DNA of 64,000 nucleotides. Source: UBA7672 sp041398245 (GTDB taxonomy: Bacteria > Pseudomonadota > Alphaproteobacteria > Caulobacterales > Hyphomonadaceae). Every line of letters starts with the position of its first letter. Position 1 is the first letter of the stretch. The translations under genes were made by a program, and so were the position numbers. The notes under the pieces were generated by a model. That model ran no database searches and had not been told where the DNA came from. It saw nothing but the letters and a program-made list of their open reading frames with translations. Where the stretch lies: contig JAWKVC010000002.1 of assembly GCA_041398245.1 (NCBI GenBank), positions 124,001 through 188,000 on the forward strand, in the 5' to 3' direction. This document shows, piece by piece, positions 16,398 to 25,218 of the stretch.

Positions 16398-16910
16398 TCA
16401 GAAATCGTCATCATCGTCGTCCCAGTCGTCTTCATCATCCGCGTCGCTCCAGTCGTCATCATCCCAATCATCGCCGGAAACAGCATCATCGTCGCTGTAG
16501 TCGTCCGTCGACGGGATGGTGTCCGAATAGCTGGGGCCGGCAAGGCAGCGCGTCTCCTGAAGGGCGACATAGCGATCCGTGATCGCCTTGATGCTCTTGT
16601 AGTCCTCGATCATGGGCTCGAGCTTCGTCACCTCGTCGTCGGTCAGCGTCGTATCGGCGTCGATCTGCTCGAAGGCGTACAGAAACAGCTTGGTCGACCG
16701 CTCCAGCTCGGTGCGCGTCATGGCGAGGCGATAGCAATAGTCGTCGTGATCGACCTTCATCACGGCCAACGCCTTGTCCGCCTCGGCGAAGCCGGCCTGC
16801 GCATAGTCAAGCGCCTCCTTCCAGTAGCGATGATAACGCGCCGCATCGGCATGGGCGGGCGCTCCACAAACAAGAGCCGCCGCGCACAAGGCCACGCCGA
16901 TCGATTTCAT
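16398..16910 (-). CDS. Exported small protein with aspartate-rich C-terminal tail
   Basis: 170 residues. Signal peptide MKSIGVALCAAALVCGAPAHA. A helical body follows (YWKEALDYAQAGFAEADKALAVMKVDHDDYCYRLAMTRTELERSTK) with two cysteines. Residues ~138-170 are almost only Asp, Trp, Ser and Gly, ending in a run of six Asp before a terminal Phe, a candidate calcium-binding or extracellular matrix-type tail. No family recognised. Lies 66 bp upstream of the caspase-like gene on the same strand, so co-transcription is possible. Confidence 0.75.
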   Translation of the reverse strand: MKSIGVALCAAALVCGAPAHADAARYHRYWKEALDYAQAGFAEADKALAVMKVDHDDYCYRLAMTRTELERSTKLFLYAFEQIDADTTLTDDEVTKLEPMIEDYKSIKAITDRYVALQETRCLAGPSYSDTIPSTDDYSDDDAVSGDDWDDDDWSDADDEDDWDDDDDDF

Positions 16911-16987
16911 GCTGATTCCCCGCAGATGACGCCTGCATATCAGCGCTTCGATCCGGCGTCATCGGCCAGCCGCAGAGAAAACAGAAA

Positions 16988-17011
16988 CCCCGGAAGCATG
17001 TGCTTCCGGGG
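16988..17011 (-). terminator. Rho-independent terminator of serA
   Basis: CCCCGGAAGC (16988-16997) pairs with GCTTCCGGGG (17002-17011) around a 4-base loop. Read on the minus strand the hairpin is followed by TTTCTGTTTTCTCT. It sits 30 bp past the serA stop. Confidence 0.85.
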
Positions 17012-17040
17012 GCGATCTGTGGGAGCCCGGAGAAGCCAGA

Positions 17041-18615
17041 CTAGAACTTCAGCACCTTCACATAGCGCACCTGCGGCAGCGCCTTGATGGCGGCGAGCGT
17101 CGCATCCGGCACGTCCTGATCGACGCCGACGATGGCGATGGCGTCGCCGCCGGCGGCCTCGCGACCCAGGTTGAAGGTGGCGATGTTGACGTGTCCCTCG
17201 CCGAGCAGACCGGCCATGGCGCCGATGAAGCCCGGCTTGTCCGAGTTGTTGACGAACAGCATGTAGGGCTGGAAGTCGGCTTCCAGCGCCATGCCCTTCA
17301 CCTCGACGATGCGCGGCTTGCCGCCGACGATGGCGCCGGCGACCGAACGCCAGCGGCCTTCGACCATCACCTTGATGCGGATCAGCGAGTCATAGACCGG
17401 CGAGTCGTCGCGCTTCGATTCCTTCAGCGAGCCGCCGCGTTCCTGCAGGATGGCGGGGGCGGACACCATGTTCACTTCGGCCAGGAAGGGACGCAGCATG
17501 CCGGCGAGCGCCGCCGAGGTGAGCGGCTTGCGGTTGAGCTGGGACACCTGGCCTTCGTACTCGATCTCGACTTCCGAGAGGCCGCCATCGGCCACCTGCC
17601 CCGCAAACTGGCCGAGTTTTTCGGCGAGCGCGATGAAGGGCTTCAGCTTGGGCGCTTCTTCCGCGGTAACCGAAGGCGTGTTGAGCGCGTTGGTGACGGC
17701 GCCGGTCAGCAGATAGTCGGCCATCTGCTCGGCGACCTGGAAGGCCACATTGTCCTGCGCCTCGACGGTCGATGCGCCGAGGTGCGGCGTCGCCACGAAG
17801 TTGGGCGCGCCGAACAGCACGTTGGTCTTGGCCGGTTCTTCGGCGAACACGTCAAACGCGGCCGCGCCGATCTGGCCGGACTCGAGGCCGGCGCGGACGG
17901 CCGCCTCATCGGCGAGACCGCCGCGGGCGCAGTTGATGATAATGACGCCCTTCTTCGTCTTGGCGAGGTTTTCCGCCGAGAGGATGTTGCGCGTCTGGTC
18001 GGTGAGCGGCGTGTGAAGCGTGATCACGTCCGCGCGGGCGAGCAGTTCGTCCAGCTCGACCTTCTCGACGCCCAGCTGCGTGGCGCGTTCGGGCGTGAGG
18101 AAGGGGTCGTAGGCGACGACCTTCATCTTGAGGCCCAACGCACGGTCAGCGACGATGGAGCCGATATTGCCGGCGCCGATGAGGCCGAGCGTCTTCGCGT
18201 AGAGCTCGATGCCGATATAGTCCTTCTTCGGCCATTCGCCGGCCTGCGTGCGCTGCGAGGCCGAGGGGATCTGGCGGGCGGCGGCGAACATCATCGCGAT
18301 GGCGTGCTCGGCCGTGGTGATGGCGTTGCCGAAGGGCGTGTTCATCACGATGACGCCCTTGGCCGTGGCCGCCTTCACATCCACGTTGTCAACGCCAATG
18401 CCGGCGCGGCCAATGACCTTGAGGTTGTTGGCGGCGGCGATCACATCCTTGTCGGGCTTGCACGCCGAGCGGACGGCGAGGCCGTCATACTCGCCGATGA
18501 TCCTGATCAGCTCGTCCTTCTTGAGGCCGACCTTCATGTCGACCTCGATCCCGCGATTGCGGAAGATGTCCGCCGCGCCGGGCGCGAGATCATCAGCGAT
18601 AAGGACTTTGGGCAT
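17041..18615 (-). CDS. serA: D-3-phosphoglycerate dehydrogenase (long form with ASB and ACT domains)
   Basis: 524 residues from ATG 18615 (GGAG before it). First committed step of serine synthesis: 3-phosphoglycerate to 3-phosphohydroxypyruvate with NAD. Visible: VIGRAGIGVDNVD, Rossmann motif LGLIGAGNIGSIVADRA, catalytic Arg/Glu/His region ending ATPHLGASTVEAQ, then the intervening domain and a C-terminal ACT domain (LFVNNSDKPGFIGAMAGLLGE...VRYVKVLKF), which often mediates feedback by serine. Lies on the same strand as serC with two unrelated genes between. Confidence 0.97.
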   Translation of the reverse strand: MPKVLIADDLAPGAADIFRNRGIEVDMKVGLKKDELIRIIGEYDGLAVRSACKPDKDVIAAANNLKVIGRAGIGVDNVDVKAATAKGVIVMNTPFGNAITTAEHAIAMMFAAARQIPSASQRTQAGEWPKKDYIGIELYAKTLGLIGAGNIGSIVADRALGLKMKVVAYDPFLTPERATQLGVEKVELDELLARADVITLHTPLTDQTRNILSAENLAKTKKGVIIINCARGGLADEAAVRAGLESGQIGAAAFDVFAEEPAKTNVLFGAPNFVATPHLGASTVEAQDNVAFQVAEQMADYLLTGAVTNALNTPSVTAEEAPKLKPFIALAEKLGQFAGQVADGGLSEVEIEYEGQVSQLNRKPLTSAALAGMLRPFLAEVNMVSAPAILQERGGSLKESKRDDSPVYDSLIRIKVMVEGRWRSVAGAIVGGKPRIVEVKGMALEADFQPYMLFVNNSDKPGFIGAMAGLLGEGHVNIATFNLGREAAGGDAIAIVGVDQDVPDATLAAIKALPQVRYVKVLKF

Positions 18616-18647
18616 TCGGGTCTCCTGGTTTGTCTTGGCGCGAGCGA

Positions 18648-19838
18648 TCATTCGACCTTGTGCGCGCCGCACGCCTCGGGAACGCGCAGCGGGTTGCAGC
18701 GTGTGACGCCGCCGCCCGGCAACGCGACCGAGTAGTCGCTGAAGTTGAGGTTGGGTTTGTAGTAGTCGGTGGAAATGAACTGGCCGGACGAGGCGAAGGC
18801 CGAGGCGCGCTTTTCCGTCGTGTTGGCGCGGACTTCGACCGTATCCTGCTCTGTGCGTGTGCGGACGAGGAAGCCGTCGCGGACGGCCTGATGGATCGCG
18901 TCCTGGTTCGCGATGGGATCGTCCCACATCAGCCAGGCCGCATCCGGATCCGTCGAAACGGCGCGCACGAACATCGGTCGCGCCGCAATGCCGCCGGGGC
19001 CATTGCGATAGGGTTCGGTCGATTCCCGGCTTGCAAGAATGCCGATCATCACACGGCTGCGGGCCTCGGCCAGCGTCGGCCAGTTGTTGGCGAGCACGCC
19101 TTCGCGCACGGTTGCATGATCGCCCTTGATATCGGCCGGGGTGATCAAGGCCTCGCGCGGGAACACGCTGAGCACTTCGGCGTCCAGCGCGTCATAGGCG
19201 GCGGCGTTGAAGGACAGAACGGGCGCCGCGCCGTCCCACGAAGCGGACGTCTCCTTGGTGTTCAGCATGATGAACATCGGCGTGTGATCGGGATGCGCGA
19301 CGGACCAGTCGCGGACCTGCGTGAGACAGGCGACCAGCGTCGGGCACGTCGTCCGGTAGTCGAGGTCCGGCACGTGCATCACCTTGAAGCCGGGCTTCGC
19401 CAGTTCATCCTTGAAGGCGAGTTCAGGCGTTTCCTTGCCGGCGGCGACGGCCTGGCGGCGCAGCAGCGGATCGAGGAAGCGGCCGCCTTCAGGATCATAG
19501 AGGATATCGATCTCGAACTGGCGGATGCCCCAGTCGAGCTGGGCCGGGATCGGCTCGTGCGCATATTCGAGCGGCGGAGCGGATTTCGGCGCGGTCGCCT
19601 TGAAGATCGCGAACTCTTCCGGCGCGATCCAGTCCTTGTAGCTGTTGTGCGTGCCCAGCGTCTGGATGTCGTTCATGCGCAGATTGGCGTCGATCCACGC
19701 GCGGGCGCAGCCGTCGCCGGCTTCATCGGCTGTTGCGGCATCTAGCCTGCAGGTTGCGACGGCGGTGTCGGCAGGCGCCTCGGTGCAGGCGGCGAGCGTC
19801 AGCAGGGATGCGGCGGCGGCAAGGGCGATACGGGTCAT
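18648..19838 (-). CDS. Ca2+-dependent phosphoinositide-specific phospholipase C-like lipoprotein
   Basis: 396 residues from ATG 19838 (GGAGG upstream). Lipoprotein signal ending TLAAC. The phosphodiesterase barrel is recognisable: IQTLGTHNSYKDW (first catalytic His), RQFEIDILYDPEGG (metal ligands), FKVMHVPDLDYRTTC (second His) and FIMLNTKE. This matches the bacterial PI-PLC-like family PF16670. The natural substrate in bacteria is uncertain (a glycerophosphodiester or inositol lipid). Sits 32 bp upstream of serA, possibly in one transcript. Confidence 0.88.
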   Translation of the reverse strand: MTRIALAAAASLLTLAACTEAPADTAVATCRLDAATADEAGDGCARAWIDANLRMNDIQTLGTHNSYKDWIAPEEFAIFKATAPKSAPPLEYAHEPIPAQLDWGIRQFEIDILYDPEGGRFLDPLLRRQAVAAGKETPELAFKDELAKPGFKVMHVPDLDYRTTCPTLVACLTQVRDWSVAHPDHTPMFIMLNTKETSASWDGAAPVLSFNAAAYDALDAEVLSVFPREALITPADIKGDHATVREGVLANNWPTLAEARSRVMIGILASRESTEPYRNGPGGIAARPMFVRAVSTDPDAAWLMWDDPIANQDAIHQAVRDGFLVRTRTEQDTVEVRANTTEKRASAFASSGQFISTDYYKPNLNFSDYSVALPGGGVTRCNPLRVPEACGAHKVE

Positions 19839-19908
19839 GGCGTTTCCTCCTTCGGAACGCGACACCCTCGCGCCTCTCTCCGACAAGGGGATGACAGCCG
19901 GCATGCGA

Positions 19909-20205
19909 TCAGACATGGCCGCCCGTCCCATCGCCCGCCGCGAGCCATTTGCGCGCGCGGTTGATCTGCATCTTGGCGTCGACCTGCTCGGAAAGGTCCA
20001 TGCCGGCCAGCGCGACGAGGCGATGGAGCAGAATCGCGACATCCGCCGCCTCCCTTCCCGCCTCGGCCATGTCGCCGGCGCGGATTGCATGGTCGAGCTC
20101 GTCGAGTTCTCCGCGTGCGCGAGCTACGAGCGCGGACAGGTCCCGCACCTGTCCGAACGTTGCATCGCCCCATTCGCGGATGGTGTTGCTGGTTTCGCGC
20201 GTCAT
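19909..20205 (-). CDS. MazG-like nucleotide pyrophosphohydrolase family protein
   Basis: 98 residues from ATG 20205, chosen because GAGGTGG lies 5-11 bases upstream; a GTG at 20214 is possible. Helical: IREWGDATFGQV...LVARARGELDELDHAI then EAGREAADVAILLHRLVALAGMDL, giving the two helices with E-x-x-(E/D) and D residues that coordinate Mg in all-alpha NTP pyrophosphatases. Probably cleaves non-canonical nucleoside triphosphates. Confidence 0.8.
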   Translation of the reverse strand: MTRETSNTIREWGDATFGQVRDLSALVARARGELDELDHAIRAGDMAEAGREAADVAILLHRLVALAGMDLSEQVDAKMQINRARKWLAAGDGTGGHV

Positions 20206-20220
20206 CGCTTCCACCTCGAT

Positions 20221-20326
20221 GTCATTCCGGCCGGCGCGAAGCGGAGAGCCGGAACCCGGGAGCTGCTGGCGTATATGGCCCCTGGGTTCCGGGTCTACGG
20301 CGCTGCGCGCCTGCGCCCGGAATGAC
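20221..20326. repeat. 106-bp palindromic intergenic element
   Basis: Begins GTCATTCCGG and ends CCGGAATGAC, with further pairing inside (GGAACCCGGG near 20251 with CCTGGGTTCC at 20281). The GTCATTCCGG...CCGGAATGAC design is a dispersed palindromic element type common in intergenic DNA of alphaproteobacteria. It fills nearly the entire gap between serC and the MazG-like gene, so it may separate or attenuate the transcripts. Confidence 0.75.
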
Positions 20327-20329
20327 AGT

Positions 20330-21493
20330 TCAGGACAACTCCGCCGCCGTCGTTTCGAACGCCCAGTCGAGCCAGGGCGTCAGCTTTTCAAGATCAGACG
20401 CATCGACCGTGGCGCCGCACCAGATGCGAAGCCCCGGCGGGGCGTCGCGATAGCCGGCGATGTCGTAGGCCGCGTTTTCCTTTTCGAGCAGCCCGGTCAT
20501 CTTCTTCACGAAGGCCTGCTGGCCCTCGTCATCCAGCTTCGCCACGCGCGGATCGACGATCCTGAACGTCACCGACGTGTTCGAGCGCGAGACCGGATCG
20601 GCGCACAGGAATTCCACCCATGGCGTCTTCGCGACCCAGGCGCTGAGTGTTTCGAGGTTGGCGTTCGAGCGCGCGACAAGCGCCTTGAGACCGCCAAGCG
20701 TCTCGGCCCATTGCAGCGCGTCGATATAGTCCTCGACCGCCAGCATGGACGGCGTGTTGATCGTTTCGCCCTTGAAGATGCCTTCGTTCAGCTTGCCCGA
20801 CTTGGTCATGCGGAACAGTTTCGGCAGCGGGCGATCCGGCGTGAAGCTTTCCAGCCGCGCGACCGCGCGCGGCGACAGGATCAGCATGCCGTGCGCGCCC
20901 TCCCCGCCCATCACCTTCTGCCAGGAGTAGGTGAGGACATCGACCTTCGACCAGTCGACCGGCATGGCGAAGACGGCCGAGGTCGCGTCGCAGAAGACAA
21001 CGCCGTCGCGATCGTCCGCGATCCAGTCGGTGTTCGGAACCTTCACGCCTGATGTGGTGCCGTTCCAGGTGAAGACGATGTCGGCGTCCTTGCGGGCCTG
21101 GCTGAAGTCGGGCAGCGCGCCGTAGCCGGCCTTGTGAACCTTGGCGTCGATCTTCAGCTGCTTGGTGATGTCAGTGACCCAGTCATTGCCGAAGCTTTCC
21201 CAGGCGAACACGTCGACCGGCTTCGGACCCAGCATGGTCCACATGGCCGCCTCGATGGTGCCCGTGTCGGAGCCCGGCATGATGCCGATGCGGAAATCCG
21301 CAGGCACGCCAAGGATCTCGCGGGTCTTGTCGATCGCGAGCTGCAGACGCGCCTTGCCGAGCTTGGACCGGTGCGACCGGCCAAGGGAGTCGAGATAGAG
21401 ATTTGCGGGGCTCCAGCCGGGGCGCTTGGCGCATGGGCCGGAAGAAAAGTGTGCGCGATCCGGGCGCACGGCGGGTTTCGCCGGAGTCGTCAT
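20330..21493 (-). CDS. serC: Phosphoserine aminotransferase
   Basis: 387 residues from ATG 21493. Transfers an amino group from glutamate to 3-phosphohydroxypyruvate using PLP. The PLP lysine lies in YSWQKVMGGEGAHGML; RAHFSSGPCAKRPGW, GIMPGSDTGTIEAAMW and CGATVDASDLE are characteristic of the alphaproteobacterial type. An upstream in-frame ATG at 21508 is possible. Provides the substrate chain with serA downstream. Confidence 0.97.
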   Translation of the reverse strand: MTTPAKPAVRPDRAHFSSGPCAKRPGWSPANLYLDSLGRSHRSKLGKARLQLAIDKTREILGVPADFRIGIMPGSDTGTIEAAMWTMLGPKPVDVFAWESFGNDWVTDITKQLKIDAKVHKAGYGALPDFSQARKDADIVFTWNGTTSGVKVPNTDWIADDRDGVVFCDATSAVFAMPVDWSKVDVLTYSWQKVMGGEGAHGMLILSPRAVARLESFTPDRPLPKLFRMTKSGKLNEGIFKGETINTPSMLAVEDYIDALQWAETLGGLKALVARSNANLETLSAWVAKTPWVEFLCADPVSRSNTSVTFRIVDPRVAKLDDEGQQAFVKKMTGLLEKENAAYDIAGYRDAPPGLRIWCGATVDASDLEKLTPWLDWAFETTAAELS

Positions 21494-21583
21494 CGAATTG
21501 TCTCCCATCCTTACAGATGGGCTGGTCGCCGTTGGGGGCGACTGGCCCGGGGCGGATATGCGCCCGAACCGCCCGCCAGTCAA

Positions 21584-22543
21584 TTACGGTGCGACAGATC
21601 GCTTCCGGTTTGCGACCGCAACGCCCAGCAGGATCAGGGTCAGGGCGCCGACCATCGACCAGTGCAGCGCCTCGCCCAGAAAAAGGACGCCGAGACCCGT
21701 CGCCCAGAGCGGCGACAGGTAGGTGACAAAGGACACGAACACCGGCCCCGCCCGGCGGATCAGCCAGACATAGACGAACATGGCGAAGGCTGTGGGCAGA
21801 AGGCCAAGGACGATCATGGCGATGATCGAGGACGGGCTGGGGTTTGGCGGGAGCGGCTCCATGACGGCCGCATAGGCGATCGCGCTGACGGCGCCGAGAA
21901 GAACGATCAGGAAGCTGGACAGCACAGGTTCGATCCGCGGGGCGAGCCGTGTTGCGATGTTGCCGACCGCATAGAGCCACGCGCCAAAGATCGCGAGCAG
22001 AAGGCCGATCAGACTGGCCTGCGCGCCATCGCGGAATTCCGGAATGACGAGGACGACCAGCCCCAGAAAGCCCAGCAGCACGCCGAACAGGCGGCGCCCG
22101 GTCAACCTGTCGCCGACGAAGGCGTGGGCCATCAGGACCGTGGCGAAGGGCGTGGCGCCGTTGCAGATCGCCATCACCGCCGACCCGACGGACTCGGCGG
22201 CGTGCGCGTAGAGAACGAAGGGCGCCATGGTTGCGCCGATACCGATCAGCGCGAACCAGCCGATGGCGCGCAGCGATACGCGCGGCGCCTCGGGTGTCCT
22301 GCGCGGCGCGCGGCGGACCAGACGCTCCCCGAGCAGCCATGCGCCGAGAAAGATGGAGCCGCTGAGCAGCCGGCCGGCCACCAGCCAGGCCGGCGTGATC
22401 GTCTCGACGCCGACGCGGATGCCAGCGAAGGTCGATCCCCAGATCACCACAAGAAGAAGCAGCGCAGCCCAGCTGAGCGCATCGCCTGACAGGCGCGGCG
22501 CGGCCGGTGGAGGCGCCGCCATCTTGCCTACCGCCGCTTCCAC
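21584..22543 (-). CDS. DMT superfamily (EamA) transporter
   Basis: 319 residues from GTG 22543 (GGAG nine bases upstream); ATG 22522 is an alternative start. About ten transmembrane segments in two EamA repeats, each opening with a typical motif (LLLVVIWGSTFAGIRVG; IGLLLAIFGAWLYAVGNI). Probable inner-membrane exporter of amino acids or metabolites; substrate not predictable. Confidence 0.9.
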   Translation of the reverse strand: MEAAVGKMAAPPPAAPRLSGDALSWAALLLLVVIWGSTFAGIRVGVETITPAWLVAGRLLSGSIFLGAWLLGERLVRRAPRRTPEAPRVSLRAIGWFALIGIGATMAPFVLYAHAAESVGSAVMAICNGATPFATVLMAHAFVGDRLTGRRLFGVLLGFLGLVVLVIPEFRDGAQASLIGLLLAIFGAWLYAVGNIATRLAPRIEPVLSSFLIVLLGAVSAIAYAAVMEPLPPNPSPSSIIAMIVLGLLPTAFAMFVYVWLIRRAGPVFVSFVTYLSPLWATGLGVLFLGEALHWSMVGALTLILLGVAVANRKRSVAP

Positions 22544-22639
22544 GCCGCTTGTCTCCAGGATGTGAGCGCGTGGTGCTAGACGAAATTGCGCGCGGCGGCA
22601 AAGCCACGAGATCGCAATTCACGGTAACAAACAGCAAAA

Positions 22640-22662
22640 GGCCCGGAGGAATCCTCCGGGCC
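22640..22662 (-). terminator. Rho-independent terminator of the CsbD gene
   Basis: GGCCCGGAGG (22640-22649) pairs with CCTCCGGGCC (22653-22662) with a 3-base loop. On the minus strand it is followed by TTTTGCTGTTTG. Sits 23 bp after the CsbD stop. Confidence 0.9.
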
Positions 22663-22685
22663 CTGCATGATGGCGGCGCATAGTG

Positions 22686-22865
22686 CTACTTGGTGACGGA
22701 CTTCACCGCCTCCTTGATGTGGCCGGCGGCCTTCTGGGCCTTGCCTTCCGCCTCTTTCATGCCGCCGTCGGCTTCATGTTTGGGCGAATCGACGGCCTTG
22801 CCGAATTCCTTCTGCGCCTTGCCGGCGGCTTCCTTCATGGAACCCTTGAGGGTGTCCTTGTTCAT
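22686..22865 (-). CDS. CsbD-like stress response protein
   Basis: 59 residues: MNKDTLKGSMKEAAGKAQKE, then two further repeats of the EAxGKAQKAxG type, ending HIKEAVKSVTK. This is the CsbD family (PF05532), small hydrophilic proteins induced by general stress; molecular role unknown. A strong ribosome-binding site (AAGGAGAG) precedes it and a good terminator follows, so it is a complete single-gene unit. Confidence 0.93.
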   Translation of the reverse strand: MNKDTLKGSMKEAAGKAQKEFGKAVDSPKHEADGGMKEAEGKAQKAAGHIKEAVKSVTK

Positions 22866-22924
22866 TGCGCTCTCCTTTGATGGAGAAAACGGCTGACGGC
22901 GGCGGACGGTTCCGCGAACGGCGC

Positions 22925-24535
22925 CTAGCCGCGCATGTCCTGCAGCAACATCTCGGCGCCCTTTTCCGCGATCATCAGCGTGGGCGAGTTGGTGTTGCCG
23001 GAGGTGATGCGCGGCATCACCGAGGCGTCAATCACCCGCAGGCCGCCGACGCCGCGCACGCGCAGGCGCTCGTCAACGACAGCCGCCGGATCGCCGCCGG
23101 CGCCCATCTTCACCGTGCCGACAGGATGGAAGATGGTCGTGCCGATATCGCCAGCCGCGCCGGCAAGCTCGTCATCGGACCTGAGATGCGCGCCGGGCGC
23201 AAACTCCTCGGGCGAGAATTGCTTCAACGCGGGCTGATCCACGATGCGGCGCACGAGGCGCAGGGAGTCGACCGCTGTTTCGCGGTCGCTGGCGGCGGAG
23301 AGGTAGTTGGGCTGGATCGATGGCGCCGCAGCCGGATCGGGCGTGCGCGCATGGACAGAGCCACGGCTGTCCGGCCGCAGATTGCAGACGCTGATCGTGA
23401 TGGCGGGGAAGGCGTACATCGCCTCGCCGAATTTCGGCAGAGCCAGCGGCTGGACATGGAACTGTACGTTTGGCGTGGCGTGGCGTTCGCTCGATTTCGC
23501 AAAGGCGCCCATCTGCGAGGGCGCCATGGTCATCGGTCCGCGACGCCGGATGGCGTAGTCGAGCGCCATCATCGGCCGGCGCAGGACGTTGGCGTACTGC
23601 TCGTTGAGGGTCGGCACGCCGGTGACCCTGTAAATCGGGCGAAGCTGCAAATGGTCCTGTAGGTTTTCGCCGACGCCGGGACTGTGATGCGCAATATCGA
23701 TGCCGAGCGCTTTCAGCCGCTCGCCGTCGCCGACGCCGGAGAGCTCAAGCAGCTTCGGGCTCTGCACCGCGCCCGCCGCCAGTATAATGCATCCGCCGGC
23801 CATTGACGTGCGCCTGTCCGCCCCGCCCTTGCGCGACCAGGCGACGCCTGCGGCCCTTCCATCCTGAATGATGATGCGCTCGACCAGCGCGCCGGTCTCC
23901 ACCTTCAGATTGGAGCGCCGCAGGGCCGGCTTCAGGAACCCGCGCGCTGTGGACCAGCGGCGGCCGTCCTTCTGGTTCACCTGGAAATAGCCGGCGCCGA
24001 AATTGTCGCCCGTGTTGAAATCGCCGGTCGCTGGTATGCCTGCGCTGCCGGCGGCTTCCGCGAAGGCGTCGAGCACGCGCCAGCGCATGCGCGGATGTTC
24101 GATGCGCCATTCGCCCCCCTGCTGATGCAGCGGGCCGCCATCGACGTGATCCTCATGCTTGAGAAAGTAGGGCAGCACATCATCCCAGCCCCAGCCCTGA
24201 AGGCCGAGCTGGCGCCAGCCATCATAGTCGGCCGCCTGCCCGCGCATGTAGATCATGGCGTTGATGGCCGAGCAGCCGCCGATCACCTTCCCTCTTGGGT
24301 AGTTCAGGGCGCGGCCATTGAGCCCGGGAACGGGATCGGTGGCGAACATCCAGTCGGCGCGCGGATTGCCGATGGCGAACAGGTAGCCGACGGGAATGTG
24401 AAACCAGATCCAGTCGTCGTTTCCGCCCGCCTCAAGCAGCAGCACGCGATTGCGCGGATCAGCCGACAGGCGGTTGGCGAGCAGGCATCCCGCCGTGCCC
24501 GCGCCCACAACGATATAATCGAAGCGATCAGTCAT
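22925..24535 (-). CDS. GMC family FAD-dependent oxidoreductase (choline dehydrogenase-like)
   Basis: 536 residues from ATG 24535. FAD-binding DYIVVGAGTAGCLLANRL at the N-terminus, GMC signature 1 region GKVIGGCSAINAMIYMRG, signature 2 region GAVQSPKLLELSGVG, and the C-terminal catalytic His in TTIFHPVGTVKMG plus a second in SGNTNSPTLMIAEKGA (Asn version). Oxidises alcohols; substrate unknown because no betaine or transport genes adjoin. Confidence 0.94.
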   Translation of the reverse strand: MTDRFDYIVVGAGTAGCLLANRLSADPRNRVLLLEAGGNDDWIWFHIPVGYLFAIGNPRADWMFATDPVPGLNGRALNYPRGKVIGGCSAINAMIYMRGQAADYDGWRQLGLQGWGWDDVLPYFLKHEDHVDGGPLHQQGGEWRIEHPRMRWRVLDAFAEAAGSAGIPATGDFNTGDNFGAGYFQVNQKDGRRWSTARGFLKPALRRSNLKVETGALVERIIIQDGRAAGVAWSRKGGADRRTSMAGGCIILAAGAVQSPKLLELSGVGDGERLKALGIDIAHHSPGVGENLQDHLQLRPIYRVTGVPTLNEQYANVLRRPMMALDYAIRRRGPMTMAPSQMGAFAKSSERHATPNVQFHVQPLALPKFGEAMYAFPAITISVCNLRPDSRGSVHARTPDPAAAPSIQPNYLSAASDRETAVDSLRLVRRIVDQPALKQFSPEEFAPGAHLRSDDELAGAAGDIGTTIFHPVGTVKMGAGGDPAAVVDERLRVRGVGGLRVIDASVMPRITSGNTNSPTLMIAEKGAEMLLQDMRG

Positions 24536-24593
24536 GCCGCTGGATAGGTGGGGAATGGCCCGGAGGGAATAGCCCGAAGGAAGAGTCTTGCGG

Positions 24594-25217
24594 TCAGAGC
24601 GCCGACGCAGGCGGGACGTAGTTGAATGTGCCGCACAACACGTCCGGGTTTTCCGGCGGCCACACATGTCCGCGGAAGGCCGCGATGGACATGTATTTGT
24701 GGCCGCCCAGTTCGAGGCCGGTCGCCATGGCGATGAAGGCGGCCGGTTCATCCGGGCCGCACAGGCCGCCATTGATCGAGGCGGCCGGAACCTCCTCGCT
24801 CACCACAGCATGCATGTCGATCGTCGGCGCGCCGGGCGGCGCATCTGCGCCGACCACCACGCCGTCTCCGAACAGCGCCTTCCAGTCGATTATGGTCGCC
24901 TGCTCGGCGGCGCCGGGCATCAGCTCGGTCCTGAGCACAAGTCCGTTGGCGGCGGCGATCTTCATGGCGGGCGGCGCGTTCGGGCCGCTGCGCGGCTCGG
25001 CCGTCAGCGTGATGGCGCCGGTGAACGCTTCGGCCGTGCGCGACATCGCCTCGAACGTCATGGGCCGCGGATCAGGGACGGGTTCCATCGGCGCGCCCGG
25101 CTCATCCGAGCCTGTCGTCACGGGCGGCAGCGCAGCTTCCGGCGCAGGCTCCGATGATGGCCCGCAGGACGCAACGAGGAACAAGCAAACGACCGACAGC
25201 GTTGCAGCGGATTTCAT
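24594..25217 (-). CDS. Putative lipoprotein of unknown function
   Basis: 207 residues from ATG 25217 (GGGAG upstream). Lipobox at VASC after a short signal. A proline/acidic linker (EPAPEAALPPVTTGSDEPG) leads into a folded part with AAFIAMATGLELGGHKYMSIAAFRGHVW. No family recognised. Start overlaps closely with the stop of the next upstream gene, suggesting an operon with it. Confidence 0.75.
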   Translation of the reverse strand: MKSAATLSVVCLFLVASCGPSSEPAPEAALPPVTTGSDEPGAPMEPVPDPRPMTFEAMSRTAEAFTGAITLTAEPRSGPNAPPAMKIAAANGLVLRTELMPGAAEQATIIDWKALFGDGVVVGADAPPGAPTIDMHAVVSEEVPAASINGGLCGPDEPAAFIAMATGLELGGHKYMSIAAFRGHVWPPENPDVLCGTFNYVPPASAL

Positions 25218-25218
25218 C

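Noticed and set aside
17191..18735. 514-codon open frame antisense to serA
   Set aside because: Composition shadow of serA; no ribosome site and no recognisable motif.
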